DNA from: Paracidobacterium acidisoli | GTDB lineage: Bacteria; Acidobacteriota; Terriglobia; Terriglobales; Acidobacteriaceae | Direction of reading: 5' to 3' | Assembly: GCF_003428625.2 (NCBI RefSeq) | Contig: NZ_QVQT02000004.1 | Location: 248,001 to 312,000, forward strand | Length of the DNA stretch: 64,000 bases | Shown: positions 26,736 through 35,395 of the stretch, piece after piece | Layout: each line of letters opens with the position of its first letter | How positions within the stretch are numbered: position 1 is the first letter of the stretch | Program-made: the position numbers and the translations under genes | The notes under the pieces: generated by a model | The model's database searches: none | The model's input: the letters and a program-made list of their open reading frames with translations, nothing else | What the model was told of the DNA's origin: nothing

Positions 26736-27023
26736 TCAATGGTAACTGGCCGGACCTGTACGTCGTATGAATGACTGCTCTTCGCGCGATGGAACCGGGT
26801 CGAAACCGCCCCGGTGAAAGGGATGACAGCGCAGCAGCCGTCCCGCCGCCATCAGGCTGCCGCGGACAAGCCCGTGCTCGCTCACTGCCAGCGCTGCGTA
26901 TTCAGAACATGTGGGGTGAAACCGGCATGCGCCCGATGCTCCCGTTACCGCGTGCAGCAAGGGAGAAACGGCATATTTGTAAACCGCCAGCGCCGCCGCT
27001 GCGATACGTTCGCGAGCCCTCAC
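26736..27023 (-). CDS. yidD: membrane protein insertion efficiency factor
   Basis: YidD is a small peripheral membrane protein that helps YidC. Starting at GTG 27023 the 95-residue product shows the family core: [29 protein letters not shown], with its two cysteines, and [17 protein letters not shown]. The N-terminal helix is amphipathic. The start codon overlaps the rnpA stop (GTGA) and AGGAG lies 7 bases upstream; the longer frame to 27410 is a shadow of rnpA. It is 42 bp ahead of yidC in the same operon. Confidence 0.92.
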   Translation of the reverse strand: MRARERIAAAALAVYKYAVSPLLHAVTGASGACRFHPTCSEYAALAVSEHGLVRGSLMAAGRLLRCHPFHRGGFDPVPSREEQSFIRRTGPASYH

Positions 27024-27433
27024 GGCCGCTCCTGCCTTCGCGTATGCGCTGCAGCACGGGCCGCGCTCTGCGCGACGGTCGTAAAAATACGCGACACCTC
27101 GCCCTCGAGGCGGACGAACTCCATCTCCAGCACCGACTTTCGCGGATGCAGAATCACGTCCACGCCTGCCGGCAGCTCGCCCAGGTGCAGACGCACTGCT
27201 TCGCGCATCCTGCGCTTGATGCGGTTCCGCTCCACGGCCTTGCCCAGAACCCGCCCCGCGGTCAGACCCACGCGCGGACCTTCGTTCTCCGCAGGCTCTT
27301 CGGCCGTGCGCCAGCGAAAGAAATAACTCATCGACGGTGATCCGTGCTTCCTGCTCCCCTGGTACACACGCTGATAGTCCGCATGCTTTCGCAGACGGGC
27401 GCTGCGCCAATCGGGAAACGGCTCCGGCATCAT
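27020..27433 (-). CDS. rnpA: ribonuclease P protein component
   Basis: RnpA is the basic cofactor of the RNase P ribozyme in tRNA 5' maturation. From the ATG at 27433 it has 137 residues: [19 protein letters not shown] at the N-terminus, then [26 protein letters not shown], the conserved RNR motif region, followed by [16 protein letters not shown]. The open frame continues 28 codons upstream to 27517, and two adjacent ATGs (27433 and 27430) are possible, so the start is not settled. It lies 90 bp downstream of rpmH and overlaps yidD by 4 nt. Confidence 0.93.
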   Translation of the reverse strand: MMPEPFPDWRSARLRKHADYQRVYQGSRKHGSPSMSYFFRWRTAEEPAENEGPRVGLTAGRVLGKAVERNRIKRRMREAVRLHLGELPAGVDVILHPRKSVLEMEFVRLEGEVSRIFTTVAQSAARAAAHTRRQERP

Positions 27434-27523
27434 CTCATGGTCGCTCAGACGTGATAAAGGCAGCGCAGAGGAAGCGCTGCCTCGGTTGAAAAATCCAGAG
27501 GGAACCGCTGTCGGCAAAAGAGA

Positions 27524-27679
27524 CTAGTCGCGGTATCCCGCGCTCACAGCGACGCGATGCCGCCCCTTTGCGCGGCGGCGCGATAATACGGCTGCACCCG
27601 ACTTCGTCTTCATACGGCTGCGGAACCCGTGCGTCTTCGAACGGTGGCGGCGGTTAGGTTGAAATGTGCGCTTCGGCAT
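27524..27679 (-). CDS. rpmH: 50S ribosomal protein L34
   Basis: L34 is the small basic protein of the large ribosomal subunit. The 51-residue sequence begins [20 protein letters not shown] and contains the usual [19 protein letters not shown] segment; the last eight residues (VAVSAGYRD) are slightly longer than in E. coli. The start at 27679 follows AGGAG and the motif begins there, so the in-frame extension to 27802 is not coding. It heads the rpmH-rnpA-yidD-yidC-jag operon, divergent from dnaA. Confidence 0.98.
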   Translation of the reverse strand: MPKRTFQPNRRHRSKTHGFRSRMKTKSGAAVLSRRRAKGRHRVAVSAGYRD

Positions 27680-27759
27680 GGAAACGGCGCTCCTGAAAAT
27701 TTCTTCTGAATTCGTGCCCGCTCGCTCTGTGCTCACACAGCACTTCGGGGCAAGTTCTG

Positions 27760-27788
27760 AGTATACCGTATCGGGCTCAAAGCCGCAA
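27760..27788 (-). promoter_or_regulatory. rpmH operon promoter
   Basis: On the minus strand TTGCGG (27783-27788), a 17-bp spacer and TATACT (27760-27765) make a strong sigma-70-type promoter. The predicted start near 27753 leaves about 74 nt of leader before rpmH. Confidence 0.7.
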
Positions 27789-28110
27789 AAAATGCGCCTC
27801 ACGGCTACTTTTTCACCACCCCCGGTGCAACCTCCCGCAATAAAAAAAAATCCTTACGAAAGTGCATATCCGGGGCTTCCCGAGTGTGCTAGTATCGGCA
27901 ACGTTTACTTGAGATTTCCTGACGCCTCGCGGCAGTCAAAAGAGGAATTGACCGACGCTCCGGTGGGCAAATTTGCCGGAGCCTTCCTGACCAGCGCGTT
28001 TTGCTCCATGTCTGACCTGGTTGTTCCACAGGCCAGGCATAGCCGGGGCATTCCCTCATGGTCCACGGTCCTGTTCCCATCCGTTCGCGAGCGTCCTGTA
28101 AGGATTATGA
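27789..28110 (+). other. dnaA upstream region
   Basis: This 320-bp leader must carry the dnaA promoter. A run of nine A (about 27842-27850), a TAGTAT word (about 27889) usable as a -10 box, and the palindrome GGCAAATTTGCC (27966-27977) flanked by CTCCGG/CCGGAG are visible. Only one weak DnaA-box-like word, TGTTCCACA (7 of 9 matches to TTATCCACA, near 28022), was found, so this side is a poorer origin candidate than the region before dnaN. Confidence 0.4.
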
Positions 28111-29556
28111 ATGTCTTTTGTTGCTACTCCCGTCGCTGCGCTCAATCCGTGGGTGCGAATCCTCGGAGCCCTCGAAAAAAAGATTAACCGCCAGTCGTAC
28201 GACACCTGGTTCAAGCCCACCCGCTTCAGCCATACCAAAGAGCGCATGCTCTACGTACGCATCCCCACGCCGCAGTTCCGCATCATCGGCGAGCGCTATG
28301 CCGACCTCATTCAGGAAGCGATCGAGAACCTGCAGCTTGAGTTTGAAGACGTCGCCTACCTCACGCCCGAGGAAGATCCCACCGTCACCCGCGCACGCGA
28401 GGACGGAGGCTTCCCGCCCGCTCCCGCCCATGCTCCCAACGTTCCCGGCGGAGCGCGCAACGGCGTGGCGCCGCGTCCTCCCGCAGCTCCCGCTCCCGCC
28501 GGCGGCCCCCAGCAGGCGCGCTTCGACTGGTCCACCGCCGCGCAGCTCAACCCGCGCTACACCTTCGACGCCTTCGTCGTCGGCGCCGGCAATCAGTTCG
28601 CGCGCGCCGCCGCGGAAGCCGTCGCCGAGCGGCCCTCGAAGGCCTACAACCCGCTCTTCCTCTACGGCGGCGTCGGCATGGGCAAGACCCATCTCATGCA
28701 CGCCATCGGCCATGAAGTGAAGCAGCGCCAGCCCAACGCATCCATCTGCTACGTCTCGGTCGAAAAGTTCACCAACGAGATGATCAGCTCGCTGCGCTAC
28801 GACAAGATGACCAGCTTCCGCGACAAGTTCCGCACCGTCGATCTGCTGCTCGTCGATGACATCCAGTTCCTCGCGCAGAAGGAGCGCACCCAGGAGGAGT
28901 TCTTCCACACCTTCAACGCGCTGCACGAAAACATGAAGCAGATCGTCATCGCCTCCGACCGGCCGCCCAAGGAGCTGCCTGAGATCGAGGACCGTCTGCG
29001 CTCGCGCTTCGAGTGGGGCCTCATCGCCGACATTCAGCCGCCCGACCTCGAAACCAAGGTCGCCATTCTGCAGAAGAAGGCCGAGAGCGAGCACGTCTCG
29101 CTGCCGACCGACATCGCGCTCTTCATCGCCTCCAATGTGCGCACCAACGTGCGCGAGCTCGAAGGCGCGCTCGTGCGCCTCATCGCCTGGTGCGGCCTCA
29201 ATGGCATGGAGATCACTCTGCCCACCGCGCAGCAGTGCCTTCGCCAGTTCATCGATACTCAGGTGCGCAAGATCACCATCGAGTCCATTCAGCGCGCCGT
29301 CGCCGAACAGTTCGGCATGCGCGTCGCCGAGCTCAAGCAGAAGAACAACTCGCGCGCCGTCGTCGTGCCCCGGCAGATCGCCATGTTTCTCGCCAAGCAG
29401 ATGACCGAAGCCTCACTGCCCGAGATCGGACGCCAGTTCGGCGGCAAGCACCACACCACCGTGATGCACTCCATCGCCAAGATCGACGAGCAGCGCCGCA
29501 CCGACAAAAACCTCAACAGCACCATCAACAAGCTGCAGGAAACGCTGAACGGGTAG
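28111..29556 (+). CDS. dnaA: chromosomal replication initiator protein
   Basis: DnaA binds DnaA boxes and melts the origin in an ATP-dependent way. The 481-residue protein has domain I (1-80, LNPWVRILGALEKKINRQSYDTWF), a Pro/Ala-rich linker (90-140), the AAA+ domain (FLYGGVGMGKTHL with Walker A 186-193; LLLVDDIQF Walker B 245-250; sensor and arginine regions through DRLRSRFEWGL) and domain IV with GGKHHTTVMHSIAKI. AAGGAT lies upstream. rpmH is divergent, as usual, but dnaN is not the next gene: it starts 6.7 kb further on. Confidence 0.98.
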   Translation: MSFVATPVAALNPWVRILGALEKKINRQSYDTWFKPTRFSHTKERMLYVRIPTPQFRIIGERYADLIQEAIENLQLEFEDVAYLTPEEDPTVTRAREDGGFPPAPAHAPNVPGGARNGVAPRPPAAPAPAGGPQQARFDWSTAAQLNPRYTFDAFVVGAGNQFARAAAEAVAERPSKAYNPLFLYGGVGMGKTHLMHAIGHEVKQRQPNASICYVSVEKFTNEMISSLRYDKMTSFRDKFRTVDLLLVDDIQFLAQKERTQEEFFHTFNALHENMKQIVIASDRPPKELPEIEDRLRSRFEWGLIADIQPPDLETKVAILQKKAESEHVSLPTDIALFIASNVRTNVRELEGALVRLIAWCGLNGMEITLPTAQQCLRQFIDTQVRKITIESIQRAVAEQFGMRVAELKQKNNSRAVVVPRQIAMFLAKQMTEASLPEIGRQFGGKHHTTVMHSIAKIDEQRRTDKNLNSTINKLQETLNG

Positions 29557-29610
29557 GGCTGCCCGTCCGGCCAGGACCGCCCGCCGCGCAGGCGCCGCCG
29601 GAGGCTGTGG

Positions 29611-30717
29611 TTACAGCCCCGGCCGGCCCGACGACTTGTAAATCTCCGAGATCAGCTCGACATCCCGCAGACCCTCTTCGCCCGCCGTCTTCGGTGTTTT
29701 GTTCTCGAAGACGCAGCTTGCAAAGTAATTGGCTTCGTTCACAAACTGTGACGGGTCGCGCGCGGGATTCAGCTCGTCGATGTTCTCGTGATTCGGCAGC
29801 TGTGCCGTCAGATGCTGTCCCTGGTATCCGAAGGCCGACTCCATCTCCAGCGTGCCCTTCGATCCATGCACGCGGTAAAACCCGTTCATGCCCGCGCCAT
29901 ACGACGTGTTGCAGCTCGCGACGATGCCGGAAGGAAACTTCATCGTCCACGAGACATTCTCTTCCACTTCGTTAAAGCGGCCGTCATGGTCGATCACCGA
30001 CGACACCGCCTTGATCTCCGCCGGCTCCTCGCCCGTCAGATACCGGCATCCGTTCAGCGAGTAGACTCCCATATCCATCAGCGGACCGCCGCCCGCCAGC
30101 TTCTTGTCCAGCCGCCACTCGCCCGCGCGAATGTTGAAGCCGTTCGCGCTCTCGATCGCCTGAATCGTGCCCAGCTTTCCGCTGCGAATCAGCTCGATCG
30201 CCCGCAGGTTCGACGGCTCATACTGGCACCGGTAGGCGATCATCAGCTTCACGTTCGCCTCTTTGCACGCCGCAATCATCGCCCTGCAGTCGTCCACCGA
30301 CGTGGCCATCGGCTTCTCGCACAGCACATGCTTGCCCGCCTTCGCCGCGCGAATCGTATATTCGGCGTGCATGCTGTTCGGCAGCGCAATGTACACCGCA
30401 TCGATGTTCCTGTTATGCGCAATCTCGTCCATGTTGTCGTAGCTGTAGATCGCGCTGCTCGGCACGCCGTACAGCGCCGCCTGCTGCTCCGCCTTGGGAC
30501 GGTGCCCGCTCACCAGCGCCGTAATCACCGACGTCTGCGTCGTCTTTACGGCAGGCATAAAGTGGTCCATCGAGATGCGGCCCAGGGCCACAATGCACCA
30601 GCGAAGACGCTGCGGCTCAGGCGGCGCTTCAGCGCCCGATGCATCCAGCCTGGGGAACCAGGGCGAAACAGCGGCAAGACCGGCAAGGCGATTGAACTGG
30701 CGGCGCGTAAAAGGCAT
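29611..30717 (-). CDS. Gfo/Idh/MocA-type NAD(P)-dependent oxidoreductase with Tat signal
   Basis: The 368-residue protein starts with a twin-arginine signal (MPFTRRQFNRLAGLAAVSPW) and continues with a Rossmann domain and the MocA C-terminal domain: RWCIVALGRISMDHFMPAV, YIALPNSMHAEYTIRAAKAGKHVLCEKPMA (shown in part), where EKP carries the catalytic lysine, then GGGPLMDMGVYSLNGCRYLTG. It is close to periplasmic glucose-fructose oxidoreductase, in which NADP is tightly bound and exported with the enzyme. AGGAG precedes the ATG at 30717. Substrate is unknown. Its 3' end faces dnaA. Confidence 0.88.
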   Translation of the reverse strand: MPFTRRQFNRLAGLAAVSPWFPRLDASGAEAPPEPQRLRWCIVALGRISMDHFMPAVKTTQTSVITALVSGHRPKAEQQAALYGVPSSAIYSYDNMDEIAHNRNIDAVYIALPNSMHAEYTIRAAKAGKHVLCEKPMATSVDDCRAMIAACKEANVKLMIAYRCQYEPSNLRAIELIRSGKLGTIQAIESANGFNIRAGEWRLDKKLAGGGPLMDMGVYSLNGCRYLTGEEPAEIKAVSSVIDHDGRFNEVEENVSWTMKFPSGIVASCNTSYGAGMNGFYRVHGSKGTLEMESAFGYQGQHLTAQLPNHENIDELNPARDPSQFVNEANYFASCVFENKTPKTAGEEGLRDVELISEIYKSSGRPGL

Positions 30718-30877
30718 CGAGGCTCTCCTGAATCGTTTTACCTTGAGCAAACTGCCTCTGGAGAATACGCCCCGCCCCACTCCATCTTCAAATGCGCATC
30801 GCACGCGATGCTGCGTTTTACGTCGCCCCGCAAAAATGCAAAGCCGGATTCAGAGCCATCTCCGGCTATCGGCAAAT

Positions 30878-31084
30878 CTATCCCCGCGCCGCATCATCGC
30901 CGGAACTCTCCGCCGCCAGGCGCAGCCGCTGATTGCGTTCCAGCAGCTCCGCCACCAGCAGCCGCAGATGCAGATTCTGCGCTTCCAGCTCGCGGTTCCG
31001 TGCCTCCAGCTCCGTCACTCGCTCCACTCCCATATCCGCCCCGGCAACTCGCTCAGACAGATTCGATTCCTCTGGCTGCGTCAT
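30878..31084 (-). CDS. small coiled-coil protein
   Basis: The 68-residue frame encodes an amphipathic helix with heptad spacing of Leu/Val (VERVTELEARNRELEAQNLH, then LRLLVAELLERNQRLRLA), a two-stranded coiled coil by appearance. It overlaps the 3' end of the PadR gene by 32 nt in another frame and may be co-translated with it. No family is recognised. It could be an accessory oligomerisation partner or a chance frame in GC-rich DNA; the regular heptads favour a real gene. Confidence 0.5.
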   Translation of the reverse strand: MTQPEESNLSERVAGADMGVERVTELEARNRELEAQNLHLRLLVAELLERNQRLRLAAESSGDDAARG

Positions 31085-31667
31085 CCAGAATCTCCGCGAT
31101 CTTCGCTATCTGTTCCTTCGTCAGGTCACCCTGCGCAAAGCGCAGCTTCAGCGCCAGCTTCATGTTGTGCATCGCGCGCATCAGCTTCGGCGAACGCCCT
31201 TTTCCGAAGGCCTCGCCCGCCTGGTTCAACCGTGCAAACAGAGCATCCACGCGCGCTCGGCTTGCCTTCAGCTCCTCCCGGCCCGCATCGGTAATCGCGT
31301 ACAGCTTCTTGCCGCCCTCCGCCGAAGTCACCGTTGCAAAGCCCTCTTCCTCAAGCAGCGTCAGCGTCGGATACACCACCCCGGCACTCGGCGAATACGC
31401 GCCTTCCAGCTTTTCTCCGATCGCCTTGATCATCTCGTATCCATAGCTCGGCTTCTCCGCAATCATCTGCAGAATCACCAGCCGCAGCTCGCCCGGATCG
31501 AACAGCCGTCCGCCGAACTCCCCGCCGAAGCGTCCCCATCCGCGCCCGCGAAAGCCGCCCGGCTCCGCCCAGAAGCCGTGTCTGCCTCCGTGGAAATGCC
31601 TCTGATACCCGTGGCAGGCTTCGCCCCCCTCTTCCTCCACCCATTGTCTGAACTTCTCACGAAACAT
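31053..31667 (-). CDS. PadR-family repressor, YqjI-like with His-rich N-terminus
   Basis: The 204-residue protein joins a His/Gly-rich head (CHGYQRHFHGGRHGF, 18-32, then FRGRGWGRFGGEFGG) to a PadR winged helix (ELRLVILQMIAEKPSYGYEM, SPSAGVVYPTLTLLEEEGF, EGGKKLYAITDAG) and a helical dimerisation tail. E. coli YqjI has the same layout and near-identical core; it senses nickel through its His/Cys-rich head and represses a siderophore-reductase gene. No reductase gene lies next to this copy. A perfect 20-bp palindrome sits 26 bp upstream of the start and is the expected autoregulatory site. Confidence 0.87.
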   Translation of the reverse strand: MFREKFRQWVEEEGGEACHGYQRHFHGGRHGFWAEPGGFRGRGWGRFGGEFGGRLFDPGELRLVILQMIAEKPSYGYEMIKAIGEKLEGAYSPSAGVVYPTLTLLEEEGFATVTSAEGGKKLYAITDAGREELKASRARVDALFARLNQAGEAFGKGRSPKLMRAMHNMKLALKLRFAQGDLTKEQIAKIAEILDDAARGIESV

Positions 31668-31692
31668 CTCAATACTCCTTCGTACTTTCTAA

Positions 31693-31712
31693 GATATATC
31701 TTAAGATATATC
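31693..31712. promoter_or_regulatory. 20-bp perfect palindrome, PadR operator
   Basis: GATATATCTTAAGATATATC reads identically on both strands. It lies between the PadR gene (minus) and the esterase gene (plus), so both could be controlled from it. Its AT-rich sequence stands out in GC-rich surroundings. Confidence 0.75.
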
Positions 31713-31814
31713 GCGGATGGTTTTGGATGCAGCTTTTTACGATTCTTCCCCGAACCCGCCCCGCCTCGTGAAAAACTGTACCCTGCAGCCCATCCCCTTT
31801 ACCCTGTCAGGAAG

Positions 31815-32927
31815 ATGGTCCCACGCCTTCTCCTCATCGGCGTTCTCGCTCTTTTCTTTGCCGCTCCGGCTCGCCCCTTCGCTCGCCATCCGCAGGACAC
31901 CGGTTTTCTCAACCGCTCCGTTCTCATCAACGGCGTCCAGCACCACTACATGGTCTATCTGCCGGAGAACTGGAACCCCCACGACCGCTGGCCCATGATC
32001 CTCTTCCTTCACGGCTCCGGCGAGCGCGGTGTCGAAGGCATGGACCAGATCCAGATCGGCCTCCCCTCCGCTATCCGTCTTCACCCCGAGCGCTGGCCCT
32101 TCATCGTCGTCATGCCCCAGGTTCCCTTCAGCCACCATCACTGGACCGATCCCGACATGATGCAGCTCGCCATCTCCACTCTCGACGCCGAGACGAAGGA
32201 GTTCCACGGAGACCGAGACCGCACCTACCTCACCGGCCTTTCGCTCGGCGGCTACGGCGTCTGGGAGATCGCCAAAGATTACCCGCACCGCTTCGCCGCC
32301 ATCGTTCCCGTCTGCGGCGGCATCTTCTGGTCCTATGCGCCCTCGCGCTGGCACGACCTGCACACGCTGCCCGCCGACTACGTGCGCTCCATCGGCCGTA
32401 CGCCCGTCTGGATCTTCCACGGCGCCGGCGACCCCATCGTCCCGCCCCGCGAGGCCGTCATCATGTTCCAGGCCCTCAAGGCCGCCGGAGGCAATGTGCG
32501 CTTCTGGCAGTACTCCGGAGTCCGCCACAATGTCTGGGACAAGGCCTACGCCGAGCCGCAGCTCCCCCGCTGGCTGCTCGCCCAGCGTCTCAGCGCCATT
32601 CCCCGCCTCGTGCCCGCTTCCGAGCAGATCCTCGTGCCTCTCCACCCGGTTCCGGCCCGCGTCAGCCTCGCGCTCTATGACGAGTACTCCGGCGAATACC
32701 AGGACCAGGGCGTCACCATCGAGACCATCTTCCGCACCGGCGACCGGCTCATGGCCCGCAATCGCGTCGGAGACATGATCGAGCTCCTGCCCGAGAGCGC
32801 CGCCACCTGGTTTTACCCCACCGGCTCGCCCACCCGCCTCACCTTCGAGCGCGACTCCGAAGGGCGCGTCTCCGGCATCCGCTTCCGCGACGACCGCCAC
32901 GAAGAATTCTGGGAAAAAAAGCGCTGA
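31815..32927 (+). CDS. secreted PHB-depolymerase-like esterase
   Basis: The 370-residue protein has a signal peptide (MVPRLLLIGVLALFFAAPAR) and an alpha/beta-hydrolase domain: FLHGSGERG, nucleophile S143 in GLSLGGYG, D206 in HGAGDPIV and H238 in GVRHNVW. This is the pattern of peptidoglycan/feruloyl or polyhydroxybutyrate-type esterases with a phospholipase/carboxylesterase core. Residues 285-370 form an added beta-rich module (YDEYSGEYQ, FRTGDRLMARN), similar to the small domains appended to beta-lactamase-like enzymes. GGAAG is very close to the ATG. It is divergent from the PadR gene across the palindrome. Substrate is not known. Confidence 0.82.
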   Translation: MVPRLLLIGVLALFFAAPARPFARHPQDTGFLNRSVLINGVQHHYMVYLPENWNPHDRWPMILFLHGSGERGVEGMDQIQIGLPSAIRLHPERWPFIVVMPQVPFSHHHWTDPDMMQLAISTLDAETKEFHGDRDRTYLTGLSLGGYGVWEIAKDYPHRFAAIVPVCGGIFWSYAPSRWHDLHTLPADYVRSIGRTPVWIFHGAGDPIVPPREAVIMFQALKAAGGNVRFWQYSGVRHNVWDKAYAEPQLPRWLLAQRLSAIPRLVPASEQILVPLHPVPARVSLALYDEYSGEYQDQGVTIETIFRTGDRLMARNRVGDMIELLPESAATWFYPTGSPTRLTFERDSEGRVSGIRFRDDRHEEFWEKKR

Positions 32928-33368
32928 TTCCGCCCACCTCGATATGGCTGCCCATTCCGATATCACAATGGACCAGTACCGCTGAATGATCTCGCCTGTT
33001 GACCTGCGCAGACCGCCGGCAGTGTGCGGATTCTGCGTGCCTGGGACAATGCTGTGGCGCTTCTCATCTTCAGCCCGTCTCTTCTGAGCATTTATGGGGA
33101 GTGAGTCGCTTTGCGTCGTTCTGTATCAGCGCACAGCTTCAAAGCCCGTCCTGAGCGAAGCTGAAGGGTGCCGCAAATCGATGAAAATTCATCCAGGCTT
33201 CAGACCCTGATGGGAAGCAGGCTGCTGCACTCAGGATCATTGCTTGCCTTTCAACCCGATTTCCGGTAGACGTGAGTTGCGGGCTGTGCGCATTGGTCGC
33301 GATCCTGCTTGCGTCACGTTCCTGGGTTTCGGGAACCTGCCTCTTCAGGAACGGAGGAGTATCCGTAG
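32928..33368. other. 441-bp intergenic region with decayed repeat
   Basis: A degraded family-C repeat is visible near 33108-33140 (GAGTCGCTTTGCGTC, then TGTATCAGCGCACAGCTTC). The rest has no open frame with a ribosome binding site; the minus-strand frame 33139-33483 is cysteine-poor, serine/arginine-rich and looks like chance. The promoter of the following FkbM gene must be here, but no clear -10/-35 pair was found. Confidence 0.4.
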
Positions 33369-34265
33369 ATGCCTTTTGCCGAAAAGTCGATTCGCGCCTT
33401 CCGCGAACAGTTTCACCCTTTGTTCTATCTGCGAAAGTCGAAGCTCGGACGCGGAGCCATCCGTCTCGTGGATCGCCCCGCATGGATCTCGGTTCCCGGC
33501 GTTGGTTTCCCGGTGCGCGGCCTTCTGGTTACCCATGGCCTGGCCTTTGCTGCCACAGGCTCGCAGGAACCGAGCTGCGAGGCTCTCGTCCTGTCCTGCG
33601 TGCGTCATCTGGAGCTGCGCTCCTTCTGGGATGTAGGCGCAAATATCGGCCATTACACGTGGCTGCTGAAGACTGCTGTACCGCATCTGAGCGTGGTGCT
33701 GTTCGAGGCGCTGCCGGCAAATGCCGCTCTGATTCGGCAGACACTGGATCGCTGCAGCTTTCCGGATATCACTCTGGTGAGCGCCGGCGTCAGCGAACAG
33801 GCAGGTACCGCCCTGCTTCGCACCAATGCCGTCGCCGGAGCCACTTCTTCCCTGGAATCCGAAGGAGCCACCTTTGAGGAGCGGCACTGGGGCGTTCCCG
33901 CCGGCACCCTCTCCATCCCCCTCGTCTCCATCGATGAACAGCGGGCGCACCACGGATCGATTGACCTGATGAAGATCGATGTGGAAGGCCATGAGGCTGC
34001 GGTCCTGCGAGGCGCGCAGCAGACCATCGACTCCGATCAGCCCATCCTCTTTGTCGAATGCGGTCACCCGAATCATGCCTGTCTTCTCTCCCTTGAAAAC
34101 CAGGGATATCGCATCATCGATGCCGACCATCTCACTACGGATCTTCGGCCCGATGTCTCCATTTCAAATTACTTCGGCTTTCCCTCTCGCTTTTCCTCTC
34201 AGGTCGATGAGGTACTCGCCGCTGCGCGAGATCTTACGGCGCAGAACCGGCGGAACACGGCATAA
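33369..34265 (+). CDS. FkbM-family methyltransferase
   Basis: The 298-residue protein is the second FkbM enzyme in the window: SFWDVGANIGHYTWLLKTA is motif I, followed by VVLFEALPANAALIRQTL, the variable FxEERHWG region, and IDLMKIDVEGHEAAVLRGA with the conserved KxDVEG. FkbM proteins O-methylate glycans or secondary metabolites. GGAGG precedes the ATG at 33369. It differs from the copy at 10580 over most of its length, so this is an old duplication or separate acquisition. No glycan gene cluster surrounds it, only a peptidase gene 116 bp downstream. Confidence 0.85.
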   Translation: MPFAEKSIRAFREQFHPLFYLRKSKLGRGAIRLVDRPAWISVPGVGFPVRGLLVTHGLAFAATGSQEPSCEALVLSCVRHLELRSFWDVGANIGHYTWLLKTAVPHLSVVLFEALPANAALIRQTLDRCSFPDITLVSAGVSEQAGTALLRTNAVAGATSSLESEGATFEERHWGVPAGTLSIPLVSIDEQRAHHGSIDLMKIDVEGHEAAVLRGAQQTIDSDQPILFVECGHPNHACLLSLENQGYRIIDADHLTTDLRPDVSISNYFGFPSRFSSQVDEVLAAARDLTAQNRRNTA

Positions 34266-34381
34266 ATCTGCTGCTGATCAGACGGCGCCTCGATTCCGTT
34301 ACCCTCGTAAGTGCCTGTTTTTACTTACTCTGCGATACACTTCTCGCCATCCGGCCCGGCAGGCCTGAACGAGGAGAATAT

Positions 34382-35155
34382 ATGGGCGGTGCGGTCCAGA
34401 ACTACTTCCACACCAAAACACAGCACCTCAAAGGGGCATCCCAGCGCCAGCGGCTGCAGACCGGCGGCGGCGCCAATGTGGGCTGGGTCGTCACCCGTCC
34501 CGGAGCCCAGTTAGCTGCGAACGATCATGCCGCGGCGCAGTGGGTCCTCGACGAGACGTATCAGATTCTGCCCATCCTCATTCAGCGGCTCAACCTCTGG
34601 CAAAACCAGAACCCGGTCCCGCCCGATGTCGAGCGCCTCGTCCACGTCTACTTCAAAATTGCCGACAATCTGACGAATGTTGAGCTCAGAGCGGTCCTCA
34701 ACCAGATCGGCCAGCGGTACATGCAGATATGGGCCGGCATCCAGGCCGACCAGGAGCTCCAGATCGTCGACACTTCGCTGCGCGGCACCGTCAGCGGCTA
34801 CATCAATCCTCACTTCTTCGAAGACGCAAACCAGCCCATGAAGGGGCGCATCCACCTTAATTTTCAGCGCATGGCCGTGAATGATGCCGATACTTTTCGT
34901 TTTTTCATTCACGAGGCCAGCCATAAATTTGCCCGGACCGCCGACCACAACGGCGGCTGCTACTTCATCGGCACAGCCCTCTTCGAGGCGTGGGAGGCCC
35001 ATCGCGCCGTCATCCCCGCTCATCCTGTTCCCTGGGGACCCAGCACAGCCGCGCTTACCGCCCAGCAGGCCATCACCCACGCCGACAGCTACGGCTGCTT
35101 CGCCGAAAATTTTCGCGTCCTGCGCGCGGCGCGCCCCAACGCTCCCTGGGTCTGA
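34382..35155 (+). CDS. M35-like (aspzincin) metallopeptidase domain protein
   Basis: The 257-residue protein has HEASH at 177-181 (FFIHEASHKFARTADH), the HExxH zinc site, and a distal HADSYGCFAENF (233-244) whose D235 fits the third ligand of aspzincins (deuterolysin/lysine-specific metalloendopeptidase, M35). A GCYF segment in between also matches the family. There is no signal peptide. The first 160 residues are helical with no known domain. GAGGAG precedes the ATG. M35-type domains occur in secreted fungal enzymes and in bacterial polymorphic toxins and extracellular effectors; here no secretion system is adjacent. Substrate is unknown. Confidence 0.72.
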   Translation: MGGAVQNYFHTKTQHLKGASQRQRLQTGGGANVGWVVTRPGAQLAANDHAAAQWVLDETYQILPILIQRLNLWQNQNPVPPDVERLVHVYFKIADNLTNVELRAVLNQIGQRYMQIWAGIQADQELQIVDTSLRGTVSGYINPHFFEDANQPMKGRIHLNFQRMAVNDADTFRFFIHEASHKFARTADHNGGCYFIGTALFEAWEAHRAVIPAHPVPWGPSTAALTAQQAITHADSYGCFAENFRVLRAARPNAPWV

Positions 35156-35197
35156 GCAAATCCCTCAGCTCATATCAGCAATGACGTGGAATCCGGA

Positions 35198-35277
35198 TGC
35201 CCCATGTCCGTCTGTCGGACATGGGACTGGGAACTCTTCACTTTGTCATCCCGAGCGAAGTCGAGGGATCTGCATTT
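35198..35277. repeat. dispersed repeat, family A, copy 1
   Basis: The element begins with the perfect hairpin CCCATGTCCG-TCTGT-CGGACATGGG (35201-35225), followed by ACTGGGAACTCTTC and TGTCATCCCGAGCGAAG...GAGGGATCTGCATTT. It is almost identical to 35396-35476, and variants occur near 60 kb. Confidence 0.8.
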
Positions 35278-35308
35278 GCTTCTCATGAATGGGGTGTTCG
35301 CAGGACCC

Positions 35309-35384
35309 GGGTGCCCCACCTTCGCGAACCGGGGTCCCCGGCGCACGCGGTGTTCGTGCGCGGGGGTGGGGAAGCTAAGGTGGG
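35309..35384. repeat. dispersed repeat, family B, copy 1
   Basis: The element runs from GGGTGCCCCACCTTCGCGA to GAAGCTAAGGTGGG; CCCACCTT and AAGGTGGG are the outer arms, and GCGCACGCGG/CGTGCGCG form an inner arm. A near-identical 76-bp copy lies at 59876-59951, with shorter relatives at 49427 and 62365. Confidence 0.8.
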
Positions 35385-35395
35385 ACGAAAATCGG

